A program made the translations under genes and the position numbers. From NCBI GenBank assembly GCA_016866335.1, contig VGMT01000014.1, positions 1-59,922 of the forward strand: DNA of 59,922 nt, written 5' to 3'. Position 1 is the stretch's first letter. Every line of letters starts with the position of its first letter. The notes below the pieces were generated by a model. The model was not told the origin of the DNA. It ran no database searches and saw nothing but the letters and a program-made list of their open reading frames with translations. Shown in pieces: positions 1 through 8,443 of the stretch. The stretch comes from Bacteroidota bacterium. Lineage in GTDB: Bacteria; Bacteroidota; Bacteroidia; CAIKAF01.

Positions 1-238
1 GAGTGGTAAACGATGCGCCGGTGCCAAGCACCGAACCGCCACTGGGCTGATTGTACCAGCGGTACAGACCCGTTGAACCAGAAGCCGTAAGGGTGGCCGC
101 CTGACCGCAGGTAGCCGCCGAACTTAAAGCCGAAGGCGTCGGACATTGCGCCATGGCAATGGTTCCTACCATCAACGCTGCAAGGAGCGAGAGTTGATTG
201 AACCAACGTCGAAGAGTAATTCCTTTCTTCATAGACAT
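1..238 (-). CDS. Secreted Ig-like surface protein, N-terminal fragment (cut by window edge)
   Basis: Only the first 79 codons lie in the window; the gene continues beyond base 1. The start is ATG at 238, with a second in-frame ATG at 232. The N-terminus has basic residues (KKG, RR), a hydrophobic stretch and an AMAQ cleavage-like site, a typical Sec signal peptide. After it comes a CPTPSAL... segment with TCGQAATLTASGS and LYRWYNQPSGGSVL, which is the usual start of the Ig-like repeats found in large Bacteroidota cell-surface proteins. A T9SS sorting domain would be expected at the unseen C-terminus; that is inference. It is transcribed divergently from the gene at 715. Confidence 0.7.
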   Translation of the reverse strand, partial: MSMKKGITLRRWFNQLSLLAALMVGTIAMAQCPTPSALSSAATCGQAATLTASGSTGLYRWYNQPSGGSVLGTGASFTT

Positions 239-714
239 TTTGTTAACGATTAGATTAATGAAAGTTGTGGTTTTGATTTACGATAGTTTACAGGTTGCCA
301 AGTTAAAAAAATTAAATTAAATATTAACAATCGCATGTTTATTTTCTAAAAAATATTTTTAAAAAATTGATTTACAATTGTTTGTGTGTTTATAAAAGTA
401 CAAATGAGGCTTCAAACAAAATTGAAAGACCAAGAATAATTCCTAAAAATCTGGAAAAACCGATTTTATTTTAAGGTCATTAACGAAGGAAAAATCCGTT
501 GTTTGTTTTTTGTTTACGCACATATTTAAAATTATAGGCAAAAGACAAGCCCAGAAGACTGCCCATTCAAACCAGGGGGTATTTGGCTTCTACGCCGCCC
601 AAACATCAACAACCATTAAAATAGCGTTGGGGCTTAGCCACAATTTTGATTTCAGGGCAAAATTGCCCCCTTAAGTTCAAAAAACCACTACCTTTAAGCA
701 TATACAATTCGACC
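239..714. other. AT-rich divergent intergenic region
   Basis: This 476-nt gap separates two divergent surface-protein genes. It is strongly AT-rich between about 290 and 540. No convincing short gene or RNA is visible. A promoter for the rightward gene is listed separately. Confidence 0.5.
663..696 (+). promoter_or_regulatory. Bacteroidota-type promoter for the fibrinogen-like gene
   Basis: A TTG at 663-665 is followed after 23 nt by TACCTTTA at 689-696, matching the Bacteroidota consensus TTG-N(about 19-23)-TAnnTTTG. The ATG at 715 is 18 nt downstream, so the leader would be very short. Confidence 0.5.
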
Positions 715-2205
715 ATGCGCCTTCTGTTTCTGTTTGTTTTCTTTGGTTTATGCTCTTCAGCCTTTAGCCAATCTGTTGGCATCAACACCAACACTCCACA
801 TGCCAGTTCTTTATTGGAAATGAAAGACACCACCAAAGGCCTCTTGCTTCCCCGCTTAAGCACAGTTCAACGCCAAGCCATTCAAAACCCAGCTCAAGGA
901 CTCCTTATATATAATACGGACATTCGCTGTTTTGAGGTATTCGGTGGCACCTTTTGGAATTCCTTTGGCTGCGAATGCGGAGCCCAACCAGGACTACTTA
1001 GTTTTTCTAAAGACACGGCCTGCGGTGGCAGTCAACTCATCATGAACACCACCGGACAAAATGGTTTGCTTCAGTGGCAAGTTTCGACCGACAACTACAG
1101 CTGGACCGATATTCCGAATGCCAATTCGGCATCGCATACCCAAACGCTGCCAGGCCAAGGCCCAGACCAATTCTACCGGCTCCGAGCCATAGATACAAGC
1201 TGTGGAACAGCCTACAGCCTGTCGCAGTTGGTGGTGGTTGTCCCTTTGCTTAATGCGCCAGGCTCCATCACCGGACCCAGTCTAGTAAATCAAAACCAAC
1301 AAGGTGTGGCCTATTCCATCGCCGCCGTTCCCGGTGCAAGCAGCTACACCTGGACCGTTCCCAACTCGGCAACCATCGCCTCTGGCCAAGGCAGCACGGC
1401 CATTACCGTCAATTTTACCACCGGCAGCGGAGCCATCACCGTGACGGCCAACGACACCTGCGGCTCTAGTGCCCCACAATCCATTACCGTCTCGGCCGGG
1501 AACCCCATCAGCTGCCTTGCCATCAAACAGGCGAATCCCAATGCTACCTCAGGCAGCTACACCATTGACCCCGATGGACCGGGAGGAAATGCTCCTGTAA
1601 GTGTGCATTGCGACATGAGCACCTTGAACGGCGGCTGGACAGAAGCCGTTACCTTTGTAAATACAGCCAACATCGACTTGGCTTGCCCAGCCAACAACAA
1701 CTGGTTCGATAGGGCCGTAGATTGGACCATGGCCAACTGGTCGGGCTCTGAAATTATGGTTCAACTGATCGACAACAACGGAAGCATAATCTACAGCGGC
1801 GCCGGAACCCGCAACAACAGTTGGACCTACAACAACCTTACCTCATCGGGGAGCTCAAGCAGCCAATATGACCACGGTTCCCAGCACGGCAATGCCATCA
1901 CTTTAAATACAGGACACCGATTTACCATTTCCGGAAAAAACACCGACAATGCAGGCTGGGGAGGCAGCTGGGGAAATGGATATGTACTGAACGTACAAAC
2001 TTCGCCTGCCTATGCCATGAACATGGTGGTGGCCGCTTTTCAATACAACCAACCCAATTCAGGCTGCGGCACCCGCTCATTCAATAGCTACGACCCCGGC
2101 CACGAACTGATGTACAGCGCCAATGGGGGAATATCGACCAACAGCAACGCGGCCTTAACTTCAGGGCAAAAATTCTTCGGGCGACTACGGTTTTACGTCC
2201 GATAA
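715..2205 (+). CDS. Secreted fibrinogen-like domain protein
   Basis: A 496-aa exported protein. I chose the ATG at 715 because it gives a clean signal peptide (MRLLFLFVFF...SAFSQ); an upstream in-frame ATG at 646 would bury it. Residues about 20-75 contain VGINTNTPHASSLLEMKDTTKGLLLPR, the module that opens many Bacteroidota surface and tail-fibre-like proteins. The middle (about 95-265) is Ig/PKD-like. From about residue 266, SCLAIKQANP... IDPDGPGGNAP...HCDMSTLNGGW matches the start of a fibrinogen C-terminal-like domain (usual core YCDMxTxGGGW), which then runs to the C-terminus. No T9SS sorting domain is evident at the end. Likely a surface lectin or adhesin; the ligand is unknown. Confidence 0.75.
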   Translation: MRLLFLFVFFGLCSSAFSQSVGINTNTPHASSLLEMKDTTKGLLLPRLSTVQRQAIQNPAQGLLIYNTDIRCFEVFGGTFWNSFGCECGAQPGLLSFSKDTACGGSQLIMNTTGQNGLLQWQVSTDNYSWTDIPNANSASHTQTLPGQGPDQFYRLRAIDTSCGTAYSLSQLVVVVPLLNAPGSITGPSLVNQNQQGVAYSIAAVPGASSYTWTVPNSATIASGQGSTAITVNFTTGSGAITVTANDTCGSSAPQSITVSAGNPISCLAIKQANPNATSGSYTIDPDGPGGNAPVSVHCDMSTLNGGWTEAVTFVNTANIDLACPANNNWFDRAVDWTMANWSGSEIMVQLIDNNGSIIYSGAGTRNNSWTYNNLTSSGSSSSQYDHGSQHGNAITLNTGHRFTISGKNTDNAGWGGSWGNGYVLNVQTSPAYAMNMVVAAFQYNQPNSGCGTRSFNSYDPGHELMYSANGGISTNSNAALTSGQKFFGRLRFYVR

Positions 2206-2345
2206 CCGCCTTTTGTTTTCACGTAAAGGATTTGCTGGCAAAGGGCCTTTGCCCTTTTATGTTCCAATTGCCCCTCAAAAAGCAAAGCACTACCACTCCT
2301 ATACATATAGTATCTTTAAAACAGGTCCCTACAAATAGTGAGTTG

Positions 2346-2493
2346 GCCCCGCGGCAGGGATTGAGCAAGGTTGCCCGCAAGGGTGCCGAAGCCGGGCCCG
2401 CTAGGTGCGGAGGCGACGTTAGGAGCCCCCGCAAACCAGCTGGGCCAGGCTTTCGGCAACCGCGGACTACCTGCGAAAGCCCGCAGCCGCCCC
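2346..2493 (-). repeat. Structured intergenic element, copy 1 of 6
   Basis: This is a member of the family of about 150 nt shared with 5966, 29008, 35769, 42811 and 59397. Read on the minus strand it begins with GGGCGGCTGCGGGCTTTCGC, has GGTAGTCCGC, the apical block GGCTCCTAACGTCGCC and ends TCAATCCCTGCCGCGG. The arm TGCCGAAAGCCTGGCCC pairs with GGGCCCGGCTTCGGCA apart from one mismatch and one missing base. It starts about 20 nt after the pyrH stop and lies in the same direction as pyrH, so it is probably transcribed as its 3' UTR. It fills most of the gap between two convergent genes. Confidence 0.85.
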
Positions 2494-2512
2494 TCAAAAA
2501 AATCGGAAAAAA

Positions 2513-3220
2513 TTAGGCGCTAACCAGCGTGCCCAAGGTCTCGCCCTGCACCAAACGAAATAAATTATCCTCTTGGTTCGCGTTGAATACGATGATGGGC
2601 AAATTGTTCTCTTTGCACAAGGTGAACGCAGTTAAGTCCATCACATTCAGGCCCTTCTGTATTACTTCGTCAAAGCTAATCCGATCGTACTTGGTGGCAG
2701 AAGGATCCTTCTCGGGGTCGCTGGAATATATGCCGTCCACCCTTGTGCCTTTCAAAATCACATCGGCCTCGATTTCGATGGCCCGCAGCGAAGCGGCTGT
2801 ATCGGTGGTAAAGTATGGATTGCCCGTTCCAGCCCCAAAAATCACTACCCTCCGTTTTTCCAGGTGGCGAACGGCCCTTCTACGAATAAAAGGTTCGCCA
2901 ATTTCTTTCATTTCAATGGCCGTTTGCAATCGGGTATGCACCTTCATGTTTTCAAGCGCCGACTGCAAGGCCATGCCATTCATTACAGTGGCCAGCATGC
3001 CCATGTAATCGCCCTGCACCCGGTCAAAGCCCCCTTGAACAGCGTTGATGCCCCGAAAAATATTGCCCCCGCCTATCACCACAGCCACCTCAACACCGGC
3101 ATCGTGAATGGCCTTAATTTGCCGGGCATACACCGAAAGCATTTCAGGCTCAATGCCAAACGATTTAGAACCCATTAAGGACTCTCCACTTAGTTTTAAA
3201 AGGATGCGCTTGTACTTCAT
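2513..3220 (-). CDS. pyrH: UMP kinase
   Basis: UMP kinase of the bacterial amino-acid-kinase family, which makes UDP from UMP and ATP in the cytoplasm. The start at 3220 gives [15 protein letters not shown], the standard N-terminus; an upstream ATG at 3253 would add a non-conserved tail. Visible motifs are LKLSGE (7-12), [24 protein letters not shown] and [17 protein letters not shown]. The length of 235 aa is normal. It is the last gene of the rplM-rpsI-rpsB-tsf-pyrH run, 49 nt after tsf. In many genomes frr follows pyrH; here the next gene is convergent and a structured repeat follows the stop. Confidence 0.95.
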   Translation of the reverse strand: MKYKRILLKLSGESLMGSKSFGIEPEMLSVYARQIKAIHDAGVEVAVVIGGGNIFRGINAVQGGFDRVQGDYMGMLATVMNGMALQSALENMKVHTRLQTAIEMKEIGEPFIRRRAVRHLEKRRVVIFGAGTGNPYFTTDTAASLRAIEIEADVILKGTRVDGIYSSDPEKDPSATKYDRISFDEVIQKGLNVMDLTAFTLCKENNLPIIVFNANQEDNLFRLVQGETLGTLVSA

Positions 3221-3269
3221 GAGGATAAGGGATAAAAAAAAAGAGAAACCCAAGTTTCTCTTTTCTACA

Positions 3270-4097
3270 TTATTGCAAAGAATATCGATGAAAAGCGGTG
3301 GCCGTCAGGCCTTTATCTACCGACTGCAGATACTGCCTTACGTTTTGCTTGTTGTCTTTAATGAATTCCTGATTCAACAGGGTTGATTCCTTAAAGAATT
3401 TCTCAAGTTTGCCTTTGGCAATCATTTCAATTTTATCTTCGGGCTTGCCTTCGTTGCGTAAAATGTCGATGGCAATGTCCATTTCTTTTTGAATGGTCTC
3501 AGAAGAAACGTCTTCTTTATCAAGAGCAACAGGGGCCATAGCGGCTGCCTGCATAGCAACGTCTTTGGCAGCTTGGGCAATGGCATCAGAACCGGTTTGG
3601 TTCAAACCCACCAAGGTGGCCACCCGGTTGCCGGGGTGGTTGTACCCAAACAATTCGGGCGCCGTCAAAAAACGGCATACACCAATTTCAATTTTCTCAC
3701 CAATTTTTCCAATTTTTTCGGTGATGTGGTCAAGTACGGTGCGGCCATCGGCCATGCCAACAGCATTGATGCTGTCGATTGAATCGCATTGATGATTTAG
3801 AGCCAAAGCGGCCACCTCTTTTGCAAAACCTACAAACTCCTCATTCTTAGCTACGAAATCGGTTTCGCAGTTCAGCGCAATAAGCACACCCTTGTTTCCG
3901 TCGGTATGAGCATAGACAAAGCCTTCGGTAGCTGTTCTGTCTGAACGGTTGGCCGCTACCTTTTGGCCCTTTTTGCGTAGAATTTCAATGGCCTTTTCAA
4001 AATCGCCTTCGGCTTCAACCAAGGCTTTTTTGCAATCCATCATACCAGCTCCGGTTTGTTGGCGGAGTTTGTTTACATCAGAGGCTGTAATTGACAC
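3270..4097 (-). CDS. tsf: Elongation factor Ts
   Basis: EF-Ts, the nucleotide exchange factor for EF-Tu. The N-terminal UBA-like domain and signature are clear: [26 protein letters not shown], followed by [12 protein letters not shown] and the core segment [14 protein letters not shown]. The length of 275 aa matches Bacteroidota EF-Ts. It starts 12 nt after rpsB, its usual partner, and is co-transcribed with it. Confidence 0.95.
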   Translation of the reverse strand: MSITASDVNKLRQQTGAGMMDCKKALVEAEGDFEKAIEILRKKGQKVAANRSDRTATEGFVYAHTDGNKGVLIALNCETDFVAKNEEFVGFAKEVAALALNHQCDSIDSINAVGMADGRTVLDHITEKIGKIGEKIEIGVCRFLTAPELFGYNHPGNRVATLVGLNQTGSDAIAQAAKDVAMQAAAMAPVALDKEDVSSETIQKEMDIAIDILRNEGKPEDKIEMIAKGKLEKFFKESTLLNQEFIKDNKQNVRQYLQSVDKGLTATAFHRYSLQ

Positions 4098-4109
4098 GGG
4101 AATTTGTAT

Positions 4110-4970
4110 TTAATCGTTTGATTCGGTTTCGGTATTGGTCGCCGTTTCTTCGCCAGCAGAAACTTCAACTTCAGCTACAACCTCGGCAGGAGCAGCTTCA
4201 ACGGCCACAGCTTCGGTCGAGGCCGCAAGCATTTCAACGGCTACGTTGTCAGAATCCTCGTCTTCATCGGCATCTTTGCTGGCTTTGCGGTCGGCCAAGC
4301 CTTCGCGAATGGCTTGGGTAACATAATCTAGAATCAACGCAACGCTGTCGGCAGCATCGTCGTTGGCTGGAATAGCGAAATCCACCTCGTTTGGATTGGA
4401 ATTTGTATCCACCATTCCGAAGGTAGGAATGTTCAGGCGCTTGGCCTCGGCCACGGCAATGTGTTCGCGTTTGATGTCAACAATGAAAATGGCCGCTGGC
4501 AAGCGGTTCAAATCGGCAATAGACCCAAAATCTTTTTCCAATTTAGATTTGGTACGATCCAAAACCAGGCGTTCTTTTTTAGAAAGGGTTTCGGCCGTGC
4601 CGTCTTTTACCATTGAATCCAACCGCGACATTTTTTTCACGGTTTTGCGGATGGTTTGAAAATTGGTCAACATACCACCTGGCCAACGCTCGGTTACATA
4701 GGGCATATCGCAGCCTTTGGCTTTATCGGCAATAATGTCTTTGGCTTGTTTCTTGGTGCCAACGAACAAAATCTTTTTGCCGGAACGCGCCATTTGCTTC
4801 AAGGCATTGGCGGCATCTTCTAGATGAACTACCGTTTTGTTCAGGTCAATAATATGGATGCCGTTCTTCTCCATAAAGATATATGGAGCCATTTGTGGAT
4901 TCCATTTGCGGCGCAAGTGGCCGAAATGAACCCCGGCGTTTAGAAGTTGTTGTACAGTAATTTTTGACAT
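4110..4970 (-). CDS. rpsB: 30S ribosomal protein S2
   Basis: Ribosomal protein S2. The N-terminus MSKITVQQLLNAGVHFGH and the segments RRKWNPQMAPYIF, FVGTKKQA and RWPGGMLTNFQTI are diagnostic. The protein is 286 aa, longer than the E. coli form, because of an Ala/Glu-rich acidic tail from about residue 235 (KDADEDEDSD...ETATNTETESND). Such acidic tails occur in Bacteroidota S2 and do not suggest a frameshift. It sits between rpsI and tsf in the operon. Confidence 0.96.
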   Translation of the reverse strand: MSKITVQQLLNAGVHFGHLRRKWNPQMAPYIFMEKNGIHIIDLNKTVVHLEDAANALKQMARSGKKILFVGTKKQAKDIIADKAKGCDMPYVTERWPGGMLTNFQTIRKTVKKMSRLDSMVKDGTAETLSKKERLVLDRTKSKLEKDFGSIADLNRLPAAIFIVDIKREHIAVAEAKRLNIPTFGMVDTNSNPNEVDFAIPANDDAADSVALILDYVTQAIREGLADRKASKDADEDEDSDNVAVEMLAASTEAVAVEAAPAEVVAEVEVSAGEETATNTETESND

Positions 4971-4986
4971 ACGTGTATAAATCCCA

Positions 4987-5379
4987 TTAACGTTTAGAGA
5001 ACTGGAAGCGGCGACGTGCCTTCTTGCGGCCGAACTTTTTACGTTCTACCATGCGAGAATCGCGGGTAAGCAACCCATGGGTGCGCAAATCGCTTCGAAT
5101 CTCTTCATTTTCACCAACCAACGCTTTGGCTAAGGCCAAACGGATAGCCTCAGCTTGTCCGTTGATGCCACCGCCAGCCACATTTACCTTAAGGTCATAG
5201 GCCGCAGGATTTTCGTTGGCTACCTCAAAGGCTTGGGTAATTTTGTATTGCAACGTAGAAGTCGGAAAATATTCCTTGTAATCTCGGTGGTTTACTTTGA
5301 AATCGCCTTTTCCGTTTTTTTTCAGGTAAATGCGCGCAATCGATGTTTTACGGCGGCCTGAAGTGTTTAAAATACTCAT
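4987..5379 (-). CDS. rpsI: 30S ribosomal protein S9
   Basis: Ribosomal protein S9, 130 aa. The conserved GRRKTSIARIYLKKNGKG near the N-terminus, VAGGGINGQAEAIRLALAKAL in the middle, and the basic C-terminus ERKKFGRKKARRRFQFSKR, which reaches toward the P-site tRNA, are all present. It lies 5 nt after rplM. Confidence 0.97.
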   Translation of the reverse strand: MSILNTSGRRKTSIARIYLKKNGKGDFKVNHRDYKEYFPTSTLQYKITQAFEVANENPAAYDLKVNVAGGGINGQAEAIRLALAKALVGENEEIRSDLRTHGLLTRDSRMVERKKFGRKKARRRFQFSKR

Positions 5380-5384
5380 AAAAC

Positions 5385-5840
5385 TTACTTAATGTCGTTT
5401 AAGTTGATGGTTTGAGGATTCTGAGCCTCGTGGGGATGACTGCCGCCGGCATACACCTTCAAATTGCCCAACAGAGCTCTTCCCAATTTGGTCTTAGGAA
5501 GCATACCCTTCACCGCATTTTCAATAGGAAATTCAGGCTTCTTCTTCATGATATCGGCAATCAACGGCTCGCGCTGCCCACCCGGATAACCGGTATGCCG
5601 GCGGTACGATTTGACGTCCATTTTCTGTCCTGTCAAACGCACTTTCTCTGCATTGATTACAATAACCTGATCGCCGCAATCGGCATGAGGGGTAAACGAA
5701 GGCTTATGCTTACCCCGCAGCATCATGGCTACGCGGCTAGCTAGGCGGCCTAAAATTTCATTCTCAGCATCCACCAAAACCCATGTTTTAGAGGAGTTTT
5801 GCTTGTTTACCGAAACGGTTTTATAACTCAGTGTATCCAC
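5385..5840 (-). CDS. rplM: 50S ribosomal protein L13
   Basis: Ribosomal protein L13, 151 aa. WVLVDAENEILGRLASRVAMMLRGK and the MLPKTKLGRALLGNLKVYAGGSHPHEAQNP segment are the family signatures. It is the first gene of the rplM-rpsI-rpsB-tsf-pyrH operon and has a good promoter just upstream. No L13-binding leader structure could be identified by eye. Confidence 0.97.
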   Translation of the reverse strand: MDTLSYKTVSVNKQNSSKTWVLVDAENEILGRLASRVAMMLRGKHKPSFTPHADCGDQVIVINAEKVRLTGQKMDVKSYRRHTGYPGGQREPLIADIMKKKPEFPIENAVKGMLPKTKLGRALLGNLKVYAGGSHPHEAQNPQTINLNDIK

Positions 5841-5872
5841 GGCTCAAGTACTTTAAATCTTTAATCGGGGTG

Positions 5873-5903
5873 CGAAAATAGGAACAATTTTTCTTTCCGC
5901 AAA
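5873..5903 (-). promoter_or_regulatory. Promoter of the rplM operon
   Basis: On the minus strand, TTTG at 5903-5900 is followed after 19 nt by TATTTTCG at 5880-5873. This is close to the Bacteroidota consensus TTTG-N19-TAnnTTTG. The rplM ATG at 5840 is 33 nt downstream of the -7 box. Confidence 0.6.
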
Positions 5904-5965
5904 GTAAAATCAACATTGTATTGTGCAAAACCATGGGTTTTTTTTGAAACAGGGCTCTTTTTTTG

Positions 5966-6112
5966 GGGGGCGGGTTTCGGGCTTTCGCGGGTAGTCCGCA
6001 GCCTGCAGTTTGGGGCCCAGCGGCCTTGCGCGGGCTCCTAAAGTCGCCTGCGCGGCTCGCGGGCCCCTAAACCGCCGGCTTTGCGTGCTACCGCTGCTCA
6101 ATCCCGCCCGCA
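5966..6112 (+). repeat. Structured intergenic element, copy 2 of 6
   Basis: Plus-strand orientation. The outer blocks (GGGCTTTCGCGGGTAGTCCGC and TGCGTGCTACC...TCAATCCCGCC) and the apical GGCTCCTAAAGTCGCC are conserved. The arm GTTTGGGGCCC pairs with GGGCCCCTAAAC around a single bulged base, and an inner GCGCGG/CTGCGC stem closes the apex. It lies between the divergent rplM operon and the histidine kinase gene, so this copy is not a 3' UTR. Confidence 0.85.
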
Positions 6113-6248
6113 ATCCTCAAGACCTTTTTTCTTGCGCTGCAAACGAAGGCAAGCCAAGGCTTTTTTGGTCAGCCTCCCAAAAACAGCAAAAGCCTTTCTT
6201 TACTTAAAGAAAACGGATTCATTGAATAGCTTTCTGCCGGCAGAATAG

Positions 6249-6256
6249 TACCTTTG
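6249..6256 (+). promoter_or_regulatory. -7 box upstream of the histidine kinase gene
   Basis: TACCTTTG matches the Bacteroidota -7 consensus exactly. The ATG at 6283 is 26 nt downstream. The nearest TTG (6221-6223) is 25 nt upstream, slightly far for a -33 element. A CTGCCGGCAG palindrome lies at 6232-6241, inside the promoter. Confidence 0.45.
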
Positions 6257-6282
6257 AATCAACCCAAGCGATACATTCAAAA

Positions 6283-7935
6283 ATGCCTGCCGATTCGGTT
6301 CATCAAAAATCCGAGAACATGCTTCCTTCCCGTTCCGTTCAAAGGCAGCGCTTATTGGCCGATGTCGCTCAGTTGTTTTTAGCCAATAAAGCCTTTTCTG
6401 AACAAATCAACCAAGCCCTTCTATGGATTGGGAATGACGCCGGTGTGAGCCGCATTTATATTTTTGAAGACAGCCCCGACGGCAGCTCCACCTCGAACAC
6501 CTACGAATGGTGCAACGAAAAAATAGAACCTCAAATTGATTATTTGCAGGACGTTCCTTATGAGTACATACCCAACTGGAATGCCATTTTAGACAGAGAT
6601 GGGCGCATTTTCTCGACCGATATCCACCGCGAACTTCCCGAGGACCTTCTGGCCGTTCTCGCTCCTCAAGGCATTAAATCCATCCTAATTATCCCTCTCC
6701 AAAAATTTGAACGCCGCTTTGGATTTATTGGTTTTGATGAATGTACCCAGAACCGAGCATGGGCTTTAGAGGACCTAGAATTGCTGCGCTCCCTTTCGGG
6801 TATTATTTCGGCCGCCTACGAAAGAGAACACATCCGAACCGAATTGAAATTGGGCGAAATTCGCCTGACCATGGCCCTAGAAAATGCAGGTACGGGATTG
6901 TGGGATTGGAACATGGAAACCAACCAGGTTGAATTCAACAAAGAAGGCTTTTCGATGTTGGGATTAAACAACACGAAAAAACCATTGACCCTTGAAGATT
7001 GGGAAAAACAAATCCACCCCTCCGATCAAAATTCGTTCCGCCAAGATTTAAGCGCGTTAAGCGCCAAAAACGGCACAGATATTGACAGCATTCACCGGGT
7101 AAAATCCGCCGAAAACCAGTGGAAATGGGTTCGAATTCAAGGCAAAGCGGTGGAATGGGCCACCGATGGAAAACCTCTGCGTACCGTAGGCACCCAAATT
7201 GATATTGATAAGCAAAAAAAAATAGAGGAAGAACTCCGGCACCTAAACACGTCAAAAGACCTGTTTTTCACTGTCTTGGCTCATGACATGAAAGCCCCTT
7301 TGTTGTCCATCATGCAGATGTCTGCATCCACGAAAAACAACAGCCATCTGGCTTCTAAAGACTGGCAGGCTTTGCTGAGCGCTCAAGAAAATATGGCAAA
7401 AAACAGCCTAAACCTGCTTGAAAATTTGTTTCACTGGGCCGGTTTTCAGAAAGGCGCCCTGGCCTTTTTCCCTGAACAGATTGACGCATTTCTCCTGGTG
7501 AAAAATGAAATCGACTCCCTTCAGCAGGCCATTGACTTCAAATCCCTGAAGGTAGATTTAACAGAACTGAATGCCCGATTTGTTTATGCCGATAAGGTTC
7601 TTCTTGGAATAGTATTTCGGAATTTGCTGCACAATGCCATAAAATTTAGCCATAAAAATGAACGAATTTTGATTCGTTCAATCCCCAGGGAGGGTTTAGT
7701 TTTCTTCGAAATTCAAGATTTTGGGCTCGGAATTCCAAAGGAATTTTCAGGGACGCTTTTAAACGAAAATTCGTTTAATTCCTCTTTCGGTACAAACAAC
7801 GAACATGGCTCGGGCATTGGTTTGAAAATCGCTAAAAAGTTTATACAACAGCAGGGAGGTTCTTTGGAATTTCATTCTTTCCCAGGAAAGGGTTGTACTT
7901 TCCGTTTTTCTCTGCCCCTGGCTACGCCCCCTTAA
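6283..7935 (+). CDS. GAF-PAS sensor histidine kinase (orphan)
   Basis: A 550-aa sensor kinase without transmembrane segments, so likely cytoplasmic. The order is a GAF domain (about 20-180), a PAS domain of the PAS_3 type (about 190-312, ending VGTQIDID), a dimerisation/phosphoacceptor helix with H334 in VLAHDMKAPL, and an ATPase domain with N-box NLLHNAIKFSH (448-457), G1 DFGLGIP (479-485) and G2 HGSGIGL (508-514). All catalytic boxes are intact. No response regulator gene is adjacent, so the partner must be elsewhere. A structured repeat and a -7 box lie upstream; ssb follows from its own promoter. Confidence 0.9.
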   Translation: MPADSVHQKSENMLPSRSVQRQRLLADVAQLFLANKAFSEQINQALLWIGNDAGVSRIYIFEDSPDGSSTSNTYEWCNEKIEPQIDYLQDVPYEYIPNWNAILDRDGRIFSTDIHRELPEDLLAVLAPQGIKSILIIPLQKFERRFGFIGFDECTQNRAWALEDLELLRSLSGIISAAYEREHIRTELKLGEIRLTMALENAGTGLWDWNMETNQVEFNKEGFSMLGLNNTKKPLTLEDWEKQIHPSDQNSFRQDLSALSAKNGTDIDSIHRVKSAENQWKWVRIQGKAVEWATDGKPLRTVGTQIDIDKQKKIEEELRHLNTSKDLFFTVLAHDMKAPLLSIMQMSASTKNNSHLASKDWQALLSAQENMAKNSLNLLENLFHWAGFQKGALAFFPEQIDAFLLVKNEIDSLQQAIDFKSLKVDLTELNARFVYADKVLLGIVFRNLLHNAIKFSHKNERILIRSIPREGLVFFEIQDFGLGIPKEFSGTLLNENSFNSSFGTNNEHGSGIGLKIAKKFIQQQGGSLEFHSFPGKGCTFRFSLPLATPP

Positions 7936-7974
7936 TAACGTTGAGTACGGATTCAACGCTAAGGCATTGGGCAC

Positions 7975-8007
7975 TTGAACAATCATTCTTGTTTTTTTGT
8001 AGCTTTA
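7975..8007 (+). promoter_or_regulatory. Promoter of ssb-gldE/gldD
   Basis: TTG at 7975-7977, a 22-nt spacer, then TAGCTTTA at 8000-8007, near the Bacteroidota consensus. The ssb ATG is at 8027. Confidence 0.5.
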
Positions 8008-8026
8008 CCAAATTAAAAGTAGAGAT

Positions 8027-8425
8027 ATGTCAGGTTCTGTAAACCGAGTAATTTTAGTTGGCAATTTGGGTAAAGACCCAGAGGTTCGTGAATTCCCCGA
8101 TGGAACCAAACAAGCAAAGGTATCTTTAGCAACCTCCGAGTCGTACAAAAACAAAAACGGGGAACCCGTGGAAAGCACGGAGTGGCACAACCTTGTTTTT
8201 CGACGCAGGCTGGCCGAAATTGTCCAGCTTTACCTTAAAAAAGGGCACAAAATCTATGTAGAAGGACGAATTAAATCGCGTTCTTGGGAACAAGACGGGC
8301 AAAAAAGATACACCACCGAGATTGAAGTGGACCAGCTTACCATGCTTGAAAGCAAAAAAACGGACAGCTACAGCCAAGGCACTCCTCCGTCAGGATCGCC
8401 TACCGAGCACGATGTTCCGATTTGA
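8027..8425 (+). CDS. ssb: Single-stranded DNA-binding protein
   Basis: SSB, which binds single-stranded DNA during replication and repair. The OB fold is clear: MSGSVNRVILVGNLGKDPEVRE, then STEWHNLVF, YLKKGHKIYVEGRIKSRSWEQDGQKRYTTEIEVDQLTML. The protein is short (132 aa) with a brief linker. The tail ends EHDVPI instead of the common DDDIPF; the acidic-hydrophobic pattern that binds partner proteins is kept only in part. The ssb-gldE order is conserved in gliding Bacteroidota. Confidence 0.95.
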   Translation: MSGSVNRVILVGNLGKDPEVREFPDGTKQAKVSLATSESYKNKNGEPVESTEWHNLVFRRRLAEIVQLYLKKGHKIYVEGRIKSRSWEQDGQKRYTTEIEVDQLTMLESKKTDSYSQGTPPSGSPTEHDVPI

Positions 8426-8443
8426 TTCTAAAATTCAGCTCCA

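Noticed and set aside
2219-2516. Open frames across the structured repeats (for example 2219-2497 and 28859-29254)
   Set aside because: They result from the GC-rich repeat having few stops; the reading differs in each copy and no homology is seen.
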